Shown here one piece after another: positions 50,597 through 60,598 of a stretch of DNA of 64,000 nucleotides. How positions within the stretch are numbered: the stretch's first letter is position 1; each line of letters opens with the position of its first letter. The notes below the pieces were generated by a model. The model was not told the origin of the DNA and did not search any database. It was given only the letters and a program-made list of their open reading frames with translations. A program made the translations under genes and the position numbers. This stretch comes from Falsiroseomonas selenitidurans (GTDB lineage Bacteria > Pseudomonadota > Alphaproteobacteria > Acetobacterales > Acetobacteraceae). The stretch is from the NCBI RefSeq assembly GCF_012103215.1, contig NZ_JAAVNE010000012.1:1-64000 (forward strand), written 5' to 3'.

Positions 50597-51388
50597 TCAG
50601 AGAGCGGCGCGCGATGCCTGCCGCGCCGCGTCTTCGATCACGCCCGCCACCACCTTCGGCTGCGTCATGAAGACCGCGTGGCTCGCCGGGACCTCGGTGA
50701 CCTTGGCGCCGATGCGGCTCGCCATGTGGCGCAGCATGCGCTGGTCGAAGGCCTTGTCGTCGGTTGCGATCACGGCCCAGCTCGGGAGGCCGCGCCAGGC
50801 TGCCTGGGTCAGCTTCGTGCCGAAGGCGGACATGGCGATCGGCACCTGGGAGTCGCGCATGAAGGCCGCCTCGGCGTCACTGGTGTCGGCGGCGAAGCCG
50901 GCCTTGAAGTTCTCGGACTTGATGAAGCCGAAGCCGTCGCCCGCGACATCGAGGACGAATTCAGGCGGCGTGACGAAGCCTTCATACTGCTGGGCCGTGG
51001 TTTCCCCGGCATCGGGCGAGAGGGCCGAGACATAGACGAGGCCCGCCACCTTCGGATGCACGCCCGCCTCGGTGATGACCGTGCCGCCCCAGCTGTGGCC
51101 GACGAGGATGGTGGGCCCATCCTGCCGGTCGAGGATGCGGCGCGTGGCGGCGACGTCGTCGGCCAGAGAGGTGAGCGGGTTCTGGACGATGCTGACGCGA
51201 TAGCCACGGGACGTCAGCTCGTCATAGACGCCGCGCCAGCCGGAGCCATCGGCGAAGGCGCCATGCACGAGCACGACGTTGCGGACCGGCCGCGCGCCGG
51301 CCCCCTGGGTGGCGGGCTGCGCCTGGGCGGCGCCGGCGATGGTGGCCGCGGCGGCGGAGGCGAAGAGGTCGCGACGGGTGGCAGGCAT
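50597..51388 (-). CDS. exported alpha/beta hydrolase
   Basis: A 263-residue hydrolase from the ATG at 51388. Residues 1-25 form a Tat-like signal (ATRRDLFASAAAATIAGAAQ). NVVLVHGAFADGSGWRGVYD carries the oxyanion loop, ILVGHSWGGTVITEAG the nucleophile elbow (Ser of GHSWGG) and VPASHAVFMTQP the catalytic His. It resembles the salicylate-esterase/EstC-like group. About 86 bp upstream is a 33-bp motif shared with the next hydrolase gene. Substrate unknown. Confidence 0.85.
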   Translation of the reverse strand: MPATRRDLFASAAAATIAGAAQAQPATQGAGARPVRNVVLVHGAFADGSGWRGVYDELTSRGYRVSIVQNPLTSLADDVAATRRILDRQDGPTILVGHSWGGTVITEAGVHPKVAGLVYVSALSPDAGETTAQQYEGFVTPPEFVLDVAGDGFGFIKSENFKAGFAADTSDAEAAFMRDSQVPIAMSAFGTKLTQAAWRGLPSWAVIATDDKAFDQRMLRHMASRIGAKVTEVPASHAVFMTQPKVVAGVIEDAARQASRAAL

Positions 51389-51473
51389 GGGTAATGCTCC
51401 TGTGCGAGAGTTGGAAGGCAGGCGGGCTGTCTTCAACAGCGGTCGGGAAGATCACGCTCCAGCGGCCCGAAAT

Positions 51474-51510
51474 CCCTGTCGCGCCGCCAAAGGAATCCGA
51501 ATCTTTCGAG
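51474..51510 (-). promoter_or_regulatory. shared upstream motif, copy B
   Basis: On the minus strand the block GAAAGATTCGGATTCC and then TTTGGCGGCGCGACA matches a block upstream of the hydrolase gene at 52602 in 25 of 33 positions. Both copies lie 79-86 bp before the respective ATG. It may be a regulator binding site or just shared ancestry of the two promoters. Confidence 0.4.
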
Positions 51511-51562
51511 CGGTCCGGGCGGAAGCGCCGGGACCCTCGCCCCGGCGCGGCTCGGCCGAGGC

Positions 51563-52602
51563 TCAGCCCCGCACGAAGGCCAGCAGGTCGCGGTTGAGCA
51601 CCTCGGCGTTCACCGTCAGCATGCCGTGCGAGAAGCCGGGATAGGTCTTCAGCGCGCCGTTCTTCAGCAGCGTGACCGCAAGCCGCGCCGAGTTGTCGAT
51701 CGGCACGATCTGGTCGTCCTCGCCATGCATCACCAGCGTCGGCACCGTGATGGCCTTCAGGTCCTCGTCTGGTCGGTCTCCGAGAACGCCTTGATGCCAT
51801 CGTAATGCGCCTTGGCGCTGCCCATCATGCCCTGGCGCCACCAGTTCTGGATCACGCCCTCATGCACCGTGGCATCGGGACGGTTGAAGCCGTAGAACGG
51901 CCCCGCCGGCACATCGCGGAAGAACTGCGCGCGATTGGCGGCCAGCGCCTTGCGGAAGCCGTCGAACACCTCCAGCGGCAGGCCGCCAGGATAGGCGGCG
52001 GTCTTCAGCATGATCGGCGGCACCGCCGAGACCAGCACCGCCTTCGCGACGCGTCCGGCCGGCTGGCCGTGCTTCGCCACATAGCGGGCGACTTCGCCGC
52101 CGCCCGTGGAGTGGCCGATATGGACCGCGTTGCGAAGGTCGAGATGCTCGGCCACGGCGAAGGCATCCGCCGCATAGTGGTCCATGTCGTGGCCGTCCGA
52201 GACCTGGGCCGAGCGGCCATGGCCGCGCCGGTCATGCGCGACCACGCGATAGCCGTTCTGCACGAAGAACAGCAGCTGCGCGTCCCAGTCGTCGGAGGAG
52301 AGCGGCCAGCCGTGGTGGAACATGATGGGCTGGGCGTCGCGCGGGCCCCAGTCCTTGTAGAAGATCTCGACGCCGTCGCGGGTCGACACGGTGGGCATGG
52401 TGGATGGTCCTTCCGGGGTTGTGTTCGTGTTGGTCTGGGCGCCTGCCATGCGCGGCAGGCTGCCGAGAGCTAGCATCGCGGCCGCACCCAGTTCGATGAC
52501 CTGGCGGCGTCTCGGCGCCGGGCCCGTGGTGGAATTCTTCGTGAGGGCACGGGTGGGAGCCGTGTCGGCACCGGCGACGGTGTCGCGACGTCTGGTTGGC
52601 AT
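51563..52602 (-). pseudogene. alpha/beta hydrolase (non-heme chloroperoxidase-like), frameshifted
   Basis: From the ATG at 52602 the protein has a Tat-like leader ([20 protein letters not shown]), then [47 protein letters not shown], the nucleophile elbow [19 protein letters not shown] and AFSETDQ. The frame then runs into a stop near 51757. A second frame from about 51765 continues with [20 protein letters not shown] and GFSHGMLTVNAEVLNRDLL, supplying the Asp and His. A single missing base in ACGAGGACC near 51767 (expected ACGGAGGACC) explains this. It may be a true mutation or a sequencing error. Confidence 0.8.
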
Positions 52603-52680
52603 GGCGAGGTTCCCTTCTGCGGGAGGGCGAAAGCCGGGCGTTGATCGCCCTCGCAGGATCCCGCGCTGCCGCCCCGGCGT

Positions 52681-52716
52681 CCTTGTCGTGCCGCCAAAAA
52701 GATCCAAATTTTGCGG
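52681..52716 (-). promoter_or_regulatory. shared upstream motif, copy A
   Basis: On the minus strand GCAAAATTTGGATCTT and then TTTGGCGGCACGACAAGG lie 79 bp upstream of the hydrolase ATG at 52602, matching the block at 51474-51510. A looser AT-rich relative (GCAAAGAATTGCAAATTT) lies at 52848-52865 in front of the divergent regulator gene. Confidence 0.4.
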
Positions 52717-52888
52717 GGCGCCGAAGGCCCGTCCGTGGCGGGGCGCGCCTCGCCACTTCGCCCGCCGGGTGGGCTGGGTCGGCCACGGCCATCGGCTATA
52801 GTCCTGGTCCAAACGGGATGATGGCGGCGAGCGCATGCCGATGCCGAGCAAAGAATTGCAAATTTTTCCAAAGGGAGGGCGCGTCGCT

Positions 52889-55477
52889 ATGGCCGAGACC
52901 GCGAAAGCCTTCGCCTTCGGGCGCTTTCGCCTGGTCCCGGACCGCCGCATCCTCGCTGCCGAGGACCGCGAGGTCCCGATCCGCGGGCGCGCCTTCGACC
53001 TGCTCCTCGCCCTGGTCGAGCGGCGTGACCGTGTCGTCTCGAAGGACGAGATCCTGGAGCTGGTCTGGCCCGGCCGCATCGTTGAGGAGGGCAACCTGAC
53101 CGTTCATGTCGCCGGCCTGCGCAAGCTGCTCGGCAGCGGCATCATCGCCACCCTGTCCGGGCGCGGATACCGGTTCGTCGCGCCCGTAACCGAGATTGCC
53201 GGCGAGGCCGGGGAGCAGCCCTGGCCGGCCGCCTCGCTGCGGCCCTCACCCCCGGCAGCGGCGCCGAGCCCGCCGGCCGCCGCGCCATGGCCGGGGGATC
53301 TGCCACGCCCGCTGACGAAGCTCATTGGCCGCGACGCCGACCTCGATCGGCTGGAAGCAGGCCTGCGCCAATCACGCCTTGTCACGGTCGTGGGAGCGGG
53401 CGGTGTGGGCAAGACCAGGCTCATCCTCGCCGCCGCGGACCGCATCCGCCGCTCCCATGCGGATGAGGCATGGTTCGCCGATCTCGCCCCGGTGGAGGAC
53501 CCTCGCCTCGTGGCGGCGACGATCGCCTCCGCACTGGGCGTCGATGTCGGCGGCGGCGACGCGCTGCGCGTCGTCATCGCCGCGCTGGCCGCACGGCAAG
53601 GGCTGCTCGTGCTCGATGGCTGCGAGCACCTCCTGCGCGCCGCCGCCGACGCCGTCGAGGCGATCCTGCGAAGCTGCCCCGGCATCGTGATGCTTGCGAC
53701 CAGCCGCGAGCCGCTCCGCGCCGAGGGCGAGTTGCTGCACCGGCTGCAGCCTCTCGGCGCCGCGGCACCCGATGCCGCGATCACGGCCGAGCGGCTTGCG
53801 GACTACCCAGCCAGCGACCTCTTTGTCGAGCGCGCCCGCGCCGCGCTTGGCACCTTCGAGCCAAGCGATGCCGACGCCGCCGAAATCGTGCGGATCTGCG
53901 AGCGGCTGGACGGCATCCCGCTCGCCATCGAGCTGGCCGCGCCGGCGTTGCAGGCGATGACCCTGGCGGAGCTTCGCAAGCGGCTGGAGCGGCACTTCGG
54001 CCTGCTCACGACCGGGCGCCGAACAGCACTGCCGCGGCAGCAGACGCTCCGGTCCACGATCGACTGGAGCATTGACCTGCTGGAGCCGCTGGAGCGCGCG
54101 CTCCTGCTGCGGCTCTCCGTGTTCGGCAGCACCTGGACGGCAGGCTCCGCCGCCTTCCTGGCGGGCTGCGCAGCCGGCGAGGACGCGGTTTGCGGCCTGA
54201 TTGCTTCGCTGGTGGACAAGTCGCTGGTCCAGGCAGACCTGACAGGGGTGCAGGCGCGTTATCGGCTGCTTTCCTCGACACGCTACTATGCTGCCCAGCG
54301 GCTTTCCGCGCCCGAGCTCCAGGAGGCTCGGGGCATCATGGTGCGCTGGCTGGTCAAGGCCTACGACCGGGCGGAGGCAGATTGGCTGTTCATGCCCGAT
54401 GAGGACTGGTTCGCGATCTATGCGCCAGAAATGGAGAACCTCCGGGTGAGCCTGGCCTGGGCCTTCGGGCCGAATGGCAACACGCGGCTCGGCATCGAGC
54501 TTGCCAGCCTCACCGAGCATGTATGGACCGAACTCTCCCTGACCGGCGAATTGCACAACTGGTTTGACTTGGCGATTTCCCGGATCGACGAGACGACGCC
54601 CCCAGACGTCGCGGGCCGCTTGTGGCTCGGTCGCTGCGGGTGGGTCGCCCCCAGGGGCGCCGAGGCGCTGGACGCTGCGCGCCGGGCGGCCGCGCTGTTC
54701 CGTGCCGCCGGCAGCCGGGTCGATCTCGGACGGGCACTTTGGCGTCAGGCGTGGCAGCACATCCTTGCCGGCAATCTCGGCGCCGCCGGGCCGCTGCTCG
54801 ACGAGGCCGAGGGCCTGCTGCGCAGCGAGAGGGTGAGCAAAGCCCTCGTCTCCTGCCTCAGGGCCAGGGCCATGTTCCGGCTGCGCGGCTGCGAGCCCGA
54901 GGCGGCGCGTGCGGAGCTGGAGGAGGCCCTCTCGATCGCCCGGCGCCTCCGCAGCCCGCGCGACATCGCCCTGACGAAGGGGAGCATCGCAGAGCTTCAC
55001 TGCGCGGCTGGGCAGATGGGCGAGGCCATCGCGGTCGCGCAGGAGGCAGTGGCCTCCCTGGAGCCGGTGCAGGCGCGCTCCGCCTGGGTGCAGCATATCG
55101 CCGGGGCCGTTGCATCCTATCAACTGGCGGAAGGCGACATCGCCCGGGCGCGGCCGATCATCGCGGAAAGGCTTGTCGCGGCCCGGCTCATGCAGCTGCC
55201 ACACGAGGTGGCGGCGAACCTCGAGAGGCTGGCGCTGATCGCGGCGCTTGAGGGCAGCCTGGCCACGGCAGGGCGGCTTCTCGGCTATGTCCAGTCCCAT
55301 CACGCGCGGCGCGGCATCCTGCGCAGCTTCGGCTCCCAGGCGGTCCATGATCGGCTGCTGGCGGTGCTGCTTCGCCGATGGAGTCCGGGTGAATTGGAGC
55401 AGATGGTGGCGCGCGGTGCCGACATGGATGAGGAGGAGATCGTGGCGGAGGCCTTCACCATCGCGTCCCGCCCTTGA
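52889..55477 (+). CDS. winged-helix/STAND-type ATPase transcriptional regulator
   Basis: An 862-residue regulator. Residues 1-100 form an OmpR-like winged helix ([52 protein letters not shown]). A Pro/Ala-rich linker follows, then a STAND/NB-ARC ATPase with P-loop [18 protein letters not shown], Walker B-like [12 protein letters not shown] and [14 protein letters not shown]. The C-terminal 380 residues are TPR-like helices ([20 protein letters not shown]). The ATG at 52889 follows GGGAGG; an ATG at 52835 is less likely. It is divergent from the hydrolase genes and probably regulates them. Known relatives act as single-component sensors. Confidence 0.88.
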   Translation: MAETAKAFAFGRFRLVPDRRILAAEDREVPIRGRAFDLLLALVERRDRVVSKDEILELVWPGRIVEEGNLTVHVAGLRKLLGSGIIATLSGRGYRFVAPVTEIAGEAGEQPWPAASLRPSPPAAAPSPPAAAPWPGDLPRPLTKLIGRDADLDRLEAGLRQSRLVTVVGAGGVGKTRLILAAADRIRRSHADEAWFADLAPVEDPRLVAATIASALGVDVGGGDALRVVIAALAARQGLLVLDGCEHLLRAAADAVEAILRSCPGIVMLATSREPLRAEGELLHRLQPLGAAAPDAAITAERLADYPASDLFVERARAALGTFEPSDADAAEIVRICERLDGIPLAIELAAPALQAMTLAELRKRLERHFGLLTTGRRTALPRQQTLRSTIDWSIDLLEPLERALLLRLSVFGSTWTAGSAAFLAGCAAGEDAVCGLIASLVDKSLVQADLTGVQARYRLLSSTRYYAAQRLSAPELQEARGIMVRWLVKAYDRAEADWLFMPDEDWFAIYAPEMENLRVSLAWAFGPNGNTRLGIELASLTEHVWTELSLTGELHNWFDLAISRIDETTPPDVAGRLWLGRCGWVAPRGAEALDAARRAAALFRAAGSRVDLGRALWRQAWQHILAGNLGAAGPLLDEAEGLLRSERVSKALVSCLRARAMFRLRGCEPEAARAELEEALSIARRLRSPRDIALTKGSIAELHCAAGQMGEAIAVAQEAVASLEPVQARSAWVQHIAGAVASYQLAEGDIARARPIIAERLVAARLMQLPHEVAANLERLALIAALEGSLATAGRLLGYVQSHHARRGILRSFGSQAVHDRLLAVLLRRWSPGELEQMVARGADMDEEEIVAEAFTIASRP

Positions 55478-55596
55478 TGCGGGCCGACGCCGTGTTTCAG
55501 CCGTAGCGGAAGTACCCGCTTCGGACATTCGGCTGCGACACCGCGCGGCGATGCCTCCACTGCGCCCCCGAGGGCGCGGCACACGGAGGTCTCCTC

Positions 55597-55839
55597 ATGC
55601 ACATCCCGCATCCCAGGTCATTGAGCGCCACGCCTGACCTGATTTCATCCATCCAGAGCCGCCGACCCGATGCAGCGCTGCCGCGTCTCGCCCGCCAGCT
55701 TTGGTCATGGGTCGTGCGCCATCAACGCGCACGCATCGCCGAGGCGGAGCTTGCCGCGAGGAGCGACCACCTGCTGGCCGACATCGGCGTGAGGCGGAGC
55801 GAACTGGCCCGGGCCGCGCGCCGCGGCAGGCGCGAGTGA
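55597..55839 (+). CDS. DUF1127-family small protein
   Basis: An 80-residue basic protein. Its C-terminal 45 residues show the DUF1127 pattern (ARIAEAELAARSDHLLADIG then VRRSELARAARRG), an arginine-rich helix pair. The N-terminal half is a low-complexity leader. Short DUF1127 proteins in alphaproteobacteria bind RNA and affect phosphate and carbon metabolism. ACGGAGG lies upstream of the ATG. Confident on family, not on role here. Confidence 0.8.
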   Translation: MHIPHPRSLSATPDLISSIQSRRPDAALPRLARQLWSWVVRHQRARIAEAELAARSDHLLADIGVRRSELARAARRGRRE

Positions 55840-55844
55840 TCGCC

Positions 55845-56102
55845 ATGCGGCCGACTTTTCCCGGTCAAGGCGCGGCGCCGACCGACAACGCCGAACGCCT
55901 GCACGTGGTGGAGGTGGACGGCTCGCCCATGGTCGACATGCCGCGCAGCACGGACGAGGCACGACGCATGGCCACGGCGCTTGCCTGCCCGTTGGTCCTG
56001 CTGCCGGGCGTCGGCCACATCGCGTCGCTCGAGGCGCCGCAGCTGGTCGTGGATCACCTGCACACCTTCCTGCGGCAGGCGGCGTTCGGCGCATCGCGCT
56101 GA
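55845..56102 (+). pseudogene. alpha/beta hydrolase C-terminal fragment
   Basis: The frame carries LVLLPGVGHIASLEAPQLVV and then DHLHTFLRQ, the end of a lactonase-like alpha/beta hydrolase with the catalytic His. The first 45 residues do not show a nucleophile elbow or oxyanion loop. It overlaps no other gene and is followed by a 237-bp gap before the GMC oxidoreductase in which nothing is seen. Probably a relic. Confidence 0.5.
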
Positions 56103-56339
56103 ACTGACGCGCGCCGTCACGCCGCTCCTCCCACAATGGGCCTGCGCTGTCGGCGCACTCGTCGAAGGCGGCAGCGGCCTTCGGCTACGGCTGCAACCGT
56201 CCGGCCGGCACCGCGACATCGGCCGGCAATGCAGGCCCCGCATTTCCCGAACCAGCGCCGGCCACCGCGACATGCCACGCAGCGGCAGATCGCCCCGGGC
56301 CGGCACGTGCTGATCGTTCCATAAAGGGAAGCCAGAACC

Positions 56340-57956
56340 ATGAGCGATGTTGCTTCTTCCGAAGACCACGATTTCTCCCTGCGGGCCCGTGACAACCAGG
56401 CGCGGCTCGCAGCCAGGCTGCGGCCGCACTATGACTTCATCGTCTGCGGCGCCGGCGCCTCCGGCTCGGTGCTCGCGCGACGGCTGGCGGAGAATCCGGC
56501 GGTGAAGGTGCTGCTGCTGGAAGCCGGCGGCAGCGACGAGGCGGAGGCCGTGCTCGACCCGGCACTGTGGCCGACCAATCTCGGCAGCGAGCGGGACTGG
56601 GGTTTCACGGCGGAGCCGAATCCGCACCTGAACGGACGCCAGCTTCCCCTGTCGATGGGCAGGGGGCTGGGCGGCGGGTCGAGCATCAACGTGATGGTCT
56701 GGGCGCGCGGGCATCGCAGCGACTGGGACTTCTTCGCCTCCGAGGCCGGCGATGCGGCCTGGGGCTACGAGAACGTCCTCGACATCTACCGCCGCATCGA
56801 GAACTGGCAGGGCATCCCCGACCCGCAGTTCCGCGGCACGGGTGGCCCTGTCTGGGTGCAGCCGGCTGCCGATCCGAGCCCGATCGCATGCGCGATGCTC
56901 GACGCCGCGAGCGAGATCGGCATCCCCACCTTCGAGCATCCGAACGGCCGCATGATGGAGGGCAAGGGCGGTGCGGCCATCAGCGACATGCTGGTCCGCG
57001 ACGGCCGCCGCCACTCGCTGTACCGGGCCTATCTCCGCCCCTGGCTCGACCGGCCGAACCTGACCGTGCTGACCGGCGCTCTGGTGCGCCGCGTCGTCTT
57101 CGAAGGCCGCCGGGCGACCGGCGTGGAATACATCCGCGACGGGCAGGTCACGATCATAGGCGCCAGCGCCGAGGTCGTGCTGTCGCTGGGTGCGATCCAG
57201 ACGCCGAAGGTGCTGATGCACTCCGGCATCGGTGACCGCGAGGAACTCGGTCGGGTCGGCATTGCGCTGCGGCACCACCTGCCGGGCGTGGGCCGGAACT
57301 TCCAGGACCATGTCTCCTTCGGCTGCACCTGGGACTATGCCGCGCCGATCGCGCCCCGCAACAATGGCAGCGAGGCGACCCTGTACTGGAAAAGCCGGCC
57401 AGACCTCGATGCGCCGGACCTGCTGTTCTGCCAGGTCGAGTTCCCGGTGCCGAGCGACCGCACGGCAATGCGCGGTGTGCCGGAGCATGGCTGGACGATG
57501 TTCGCGGGGCTCGCGCAGCCCATCAGCCGCGGGCGCCTGCGCCTGCAAGGTTCGGATCCGCTGGCGCCCATCGCCGTGGATGCCAACTTCCTGTCCGATC
57601 CGGGGGATGTGACGACGGCGCGCGCCTGCATTGAGCTCTGCCGCGCGCTGGGCAATGCGCAGGCCTTCCGCCCCTTCGTGCGCGGCGAAGCCATGCCGGG
57701 CGCGCTGAAGGGAGAGGCGCTCGATACCTACATCCGCGATGCCGCCGTCACCTACTGGCACCAGAGCTGCACGGCCAAGATGGGGCGGGATGACATGTCG
57801 GTCGTGGACGGCACGCTCAAGGTCTATGGCGTGGAGGGCCTGCGCGTGGCGGACGGCTCGATCATGCCGCGTGTGACCACCGGCAACACGCAGGCTCCCT
57901 GCGCCATTATCGGCGAGCGGGCCGCAGCGATGATCCGGCAGTCGCACGGGCTGTAG
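56340..57956 (+). CDS. GMC-family FAD-dependent oxidoreductase
   Basis: A 538-residue flavoenzyme of the glucose-methanol-choline family. The FAD Rossmann motif is DFIVCGAGASGSVLARRLAE, the GMC signature 1 region is MGRGLGGGSSINVMVWARGH, signature 2 GAIQTPKVLMHSGIGD. The catalytic His region is TYWHQSCTAKMG with a conserved Asn in TTGNTQAPCAIIGERAA. Length and blocks match choline dehydrogenase-like alcohol dehydrogenases; the substrate is not readable. No signal peptide. GGGAAG precedes the ATG. It stands alone and ends 62 bp before a strong hairpin. Confidence 0.9.
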   Translation: MSDVASSEDHDFSLRARDNQARLAARLRPHYDFIVCGAGASGSVLARRLAENPAVKVLLLEAGGSDEAEAVLDPALWPTNLGSERDWGFTAEPNPHLNGRQLPLSMGRGLGGGSSINVMVWARGHRSDWDFFASEAGDAAWGYENVLDIYRRIENWQGIPDPQFRGTGGPVWVQPAADPSPIACAMLDAASEIGIPTFEHPNGRMMEGKGGAAISDMLVRDGRRHSLYRAYLRPWLDRPNLTVLTGALVRRVVFEGRRATGVEYIRDGQVTIIGASAEVVLSLGAIQTPKVLMHSGIGDREELGRVGIALRHHLPGVGRNFQDHVSFGCTWDYAAPIAPRNNGSEATLYWKSRPDLDAPDLLFCQVEFPVPSDRTAMRGVPEHGWTMFAGLAQPISRGRLRLQGSDPLAPIAVDANFLSDPGDVTTARACIELCRALGNAQAFRPFVRGEAMPGALKGEALDTYIRDAAVTYWHQSCTAKMGRDDMSVVDGTLKVYGVEGLRVADGSIMPRVTTGNTQAPCAIIGERAAAMIRQSHGL

Positions 57957-58448
57957 CCGCCGCCGGCGGAGGCAACGGGGTCGGCGACCAGCTCGCCGGG
58001 ACGGCACCGGCCGGATCGCAGCGGGGCATCACGCCCCGCTGCCCTCCAGAAGGGGATGCCCGCTGCACAACCAACCGGACGCCATGTTCAGCGGGACGAG
58101 ACGGGACGATCTGAATGAATGAGCCTGCCAATGCGCCACCTTAGGTCGCGCGGGCACACCTGGTAGGCGGCCCGGTGCTACCCCCTCGCCGCCGAAAAGG
58201 TCGTCGGGGTTGGCGAGCGGTGCGCCTTCCGCCGTGCCGCCGAGAGGGGCACGCTGTTGAACGGGTCGGGCTGCTCGCGTCGGGTTGTCCTGCTGGCGCT
58301 TCGTTCTGACCCGGATGCTTGCAGGCGGCTCCTGAGACGGATTCCAGGTATTGAGGCGCCGCATCAGGTCTGACATCCTGCGGACGCTTGGCGGCTCACG
58401 GGCGGGCCCTCGATGCAAACCGGCCTACCTGGCGAGGAGGAACGCATC
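57957..58448. other. intergenic region with hairpin, no supported gene
   Basis: These 492 bp hold the hairpin at 58018-58042 and no credible coding region. The minus-strand frame at 58029-58418 has no family resemblance. Short GC-rich imperfect repeats are seen, but no IS signature. Confidence 0.4.
58018..58042. terminator. hairpin after the GMC oxidoreductase gene
   Basis: GCAGCGGGGC-ATCAC-GCCCCGCTGC forms a perfect 10-bp stem with a 5-nt loop, 62 bp downstream of the stop. No U-tract; still a plausible terminator. Confidence 0.5.
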
Positions 58449-58958
58449 TTGACCATCCCGCTTCTCCAGGCCCGCCCCGTGCGCGGCTTGTGGACAGCCG
58501 CGGTGGCATGCGGCCTTGTCGTTCCGCCCAGCCCCGCCGCCACGCAGTACCGCCGGGCGCAGCAGGGCCAGAAGGGCGCCGCGCAGATCCTCCGCAACAG
58601 CGCCAACCGCCGCTTCAACCGCTGCGCCGCGCGTATCAGCGCCGGGCCGATGCGGATCTCCAGGGGTCGCAGCCACGTCGACACCATCAGCACGCCGGCC
58701 GTGGCGGCAGCCGGCCCGCTCATGCTGCGGCTGGTGGACACGCCCGGCGGCACCCTCCGCCTCGACGCCATCACCAACGGGCAGCGAGTCAGCGCCCGGA
58801 TCGATGGCCGGAGCATCGGCCCGGTGCTGCGGATCCGAGGCCGGACCAAGCTGGAGGCGGCGAATCGTCGCCCGACAGACGCGTTGGGCAACGCCCCGAT
58901 GCAGGACATCCTCGTCGAGGTCGAGAACGGCGCCCACTGCGCCATGGGCCGGCGATGA
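58449..58958 (+). CDS. exported hypothetical protein
   Basis: A 169-residue protein from a TTG at 58449 with GGAGGAA at 58436-58442; an in-frame ATG at 58413 is upstream of that site and less likely. Residues 1-30 look like a signal peptide (RGLWTAAVACGLVVPPSPAA). The mature part is basic with Arg-rich segments (QILRNSANRRFNRCAARISA) and a beta-rich middle (PLMLRLVDTPGGTLRLDAI, VSARIDGRSIGPVLRIRG). Not recognised. Following DNA to 59342 seems to contain only decayed frames. Confidence 0.45.
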   Translation: MTIPLLQARPVRGLWTAAVACGLVVPPSPAATQYRRAQQGQKGAAQILRNSANRRFNRCAARISAGPMRISRGRSHVDTISTPAVAAAGPLMLRLVDTPGGTLRLDAITNGQRVSARIDGRSIGPVLRIRGRTKLEAANRRPTDALGNAPMQDILVEVENGAHCAMGRR

Positions 58959-59342
58959 GACCGCCGATCAAGGGGCGGATGCCCCTCGGCCGCGCGCCTG
59001 CGATGCGCGGGGGCGCGGCCGCCGCCGGGCGACCCCTTCGACCCGGGCTGCAACAGCCTGCCCACCCCTGCCGCCCGTCTCGAGTGCCTGGGCCGCGCCC
59101 CCAGGCCCAAAGATGCGCGCCGCCGGTCCCCTGTGTCGACCGCGGCGGCCGCTACGACCTCACGCCGTCCGGCCAGAAGCGGTATCTGCGATGACCTCGA
59201 CCACCCACCGCAAGCCGCGTCGCCGGAACAGATGCGCCGACCGGTCCGAGACAACAGGCGCAACGCTGCGATTCTGCCGCGCCACGGGGGTGCCGCCCGG
59301 CGCCGCTCCGTCGGTCAGGTCTTGCCTCAAGGAAGGATGATC
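58959..59342. other. gap, possible decayed coding DNA
   Basis: The 384 bp between two hypothetical genes carry broken plus-strand frames. One ends with CVDRGGRYDLTPSGQKRYLR, which looks like a protein C-terminus, and another reads FDPGCNSLPTPAARLECLGR. No start, ribosome site or family match was found; likely a degraded gene. Confidence 0.35.
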
Positions 59343-60203
59343 ATGCGTCGCATCATCATGGGGGCCGCGCTTGGCGCGGGCGTTCTGCTGCCAGGCCTTG
59401 CGGCGGCACGGCCGGCCGACTGCCTGGTGCAGGTGGAGGGCCGCACCCTCATCAACGGTACCTGCGAGTTCGAGGCCGATCCGAGCGGTGACTTCACCGT
59501 CACGCTCGGCAGCCGGGTCGCCCGGGTGCTCGTCGGGTCCGACGGCCAACTGGGCCGCGCCTCCTTTGAGGACAGCGCCAGCGGCGAGCCGCCGGGCGTG
59601 GCCAATGTGCGGCGCGATGGTGCCTGCTGGGGGCGGCCGGAGGTGATCCGGGTCTGCGCTTGGCGGGTTGGCGCGCGGCCGGCCGCCCATCAGAACCTGC
59701 CAGCGGCGGAGGGCGCACGGGCCCCGGCGGCAAGCGCGCCGCCGGCACCGGGCGGCGCGACGGCCGGCATGCGCGTCGTCTCCTCGCGCGCGATCGGGCC
59801 CTGGACCCTGTCGCGGCTGGAGGGTGGCGGGCGCTGGCGCTGCGAGGTGGAACGTCGCTACCCGGATGGCGGCACCCTGGCCTTCTTCGCCGCGACGCCG
59901 AGCCCGGACAACCAGAACATCGCGGATACCGGCCTGCGCTTCGGCGCCGCCGCCCTGTTGGGGATGCGCGGCGAGATCCCGGTCGTGCCCTGGGGATTTG
60001 AGGTGGATCAGGCCCAGCCCGCCATCGCCGACGGCAATGGCTCAGCCACGCTGTTGGATCCGCCCAACGAGCCTGGCTCCTCGGATGCTTTCGCCAGCGC
60101 GCGGGAGTTCGAGGTGAGCCTTCCGGGCGGCGTGCGTCTTCGCTACGCGCTCAATGGCTCCGGCGCAGCCTGGCGCGCCCTGTCGCGATGTGCCGGGTTC
60201 TGA
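59343..60203 (+). CDS. exported hypothetical protein
   Basis: A 286-residue protein from the ATG at 59343 with GGAAGG six bases upstream; an ATG at 59337 overlaps that site. Residues 1-20 are a signal peptide (IIMGAALGAGVLLPGLAAA). Two domains follow, split by a Pro/Ala-rich linker at about residues 112-140. The first has a Cys pair (DCLVQVEGRTLINGTCEFEA) and a later CWGRPEVIRVCAW. The second has GPWTLSRLEGGGRWRCEVER and PVVPWGFEVDQAQP. The cysteines suggest disulfides in the periplasm. Not recognised. Confidence 0.6.
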   Translation: MRRIIMGAALGAGVLLPGLAAARPADCLVQVEGRTLINGTCEFEADPSGDFTVTLGSRVARVLVGSDGQLGRASFEDSASGEPPGVANVRRDGACWGRPEVIRVCAWRVGARPAAHQNLPAAEGARAPAASAPPAPGGATAGMRVVSSRAIGPWTLSRLEGGGRWRCEVERRYPDGGTLAFFAATPSPDNQNIADTGLRFGAAALLGMRGEIPVVPWGFEVDQAQPAIADGNGSATLLDPPNEPGSSDAFASAREFEVSLPGGVRLRYALNGSGAAWRALSRCAGF

Positions 60204-60244
60204 GACGGGTGGCCTCTGCGCAAAGCTTCGCCTGAAACCCACCT

Positions 60245-60598
60245 GTGTCCCTCCTCCGCATGATCATGGCGGCGGGTCTAAGCCTGGCGGTCGTCGGGCC
60301 CGCCGGCGCGAACGACAGCGCGGCCGCCATCGGCAGCGGCGGGCTCACCTTGGTACACTCGAAGGCGATCCGGCCCGATCGGCAGGCGCTGTTGCTCAGC
60401 CGTGAGCAGGTCAGGGCAAGCCCCGTCTTCGCCAACACCGCCAGCCGCGGCATCGAGACGCTGGTCGCCTTCCCGTTGCCGGATGCCGTGCACAGCCCGG
60501 CTGCGGAACCCGGTGCAATCCTTCGCACCGGGTCCCGCGATTCACCCCGGCAATTTCAGCTCCAGTTGCGGTCGTGCTCGGCGTGGGTCCTCAGATAG
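60245..60598 (+). pseudogene. DUF4424-like protein, truncated after the N-terminus
   Basis: From a GTG at 60245 (or ATG at 60260) the frame gives a signal peptide (MIMAAGLSLAVVGPAGA) and then ANDSAAAIGSGGLTLVHSKA, with VRASPVFANTASRGIETLVA and FPLPD. That is the conserved start of DUF4424 periplasmic proteins. After about residue 82 the similarity ends and the frame stops at 60598, overlapping the tail of the convergent gene by 43 bp. Normal members are several hundred residues, so this is a truncated remnant. Confidence 0.6.

Noticed and set aside
53372-55582. 736-codon open frame on the minus strand
   Set aside because: Antisense to the winged-helix/STAND regulator, without any recognisable domain.
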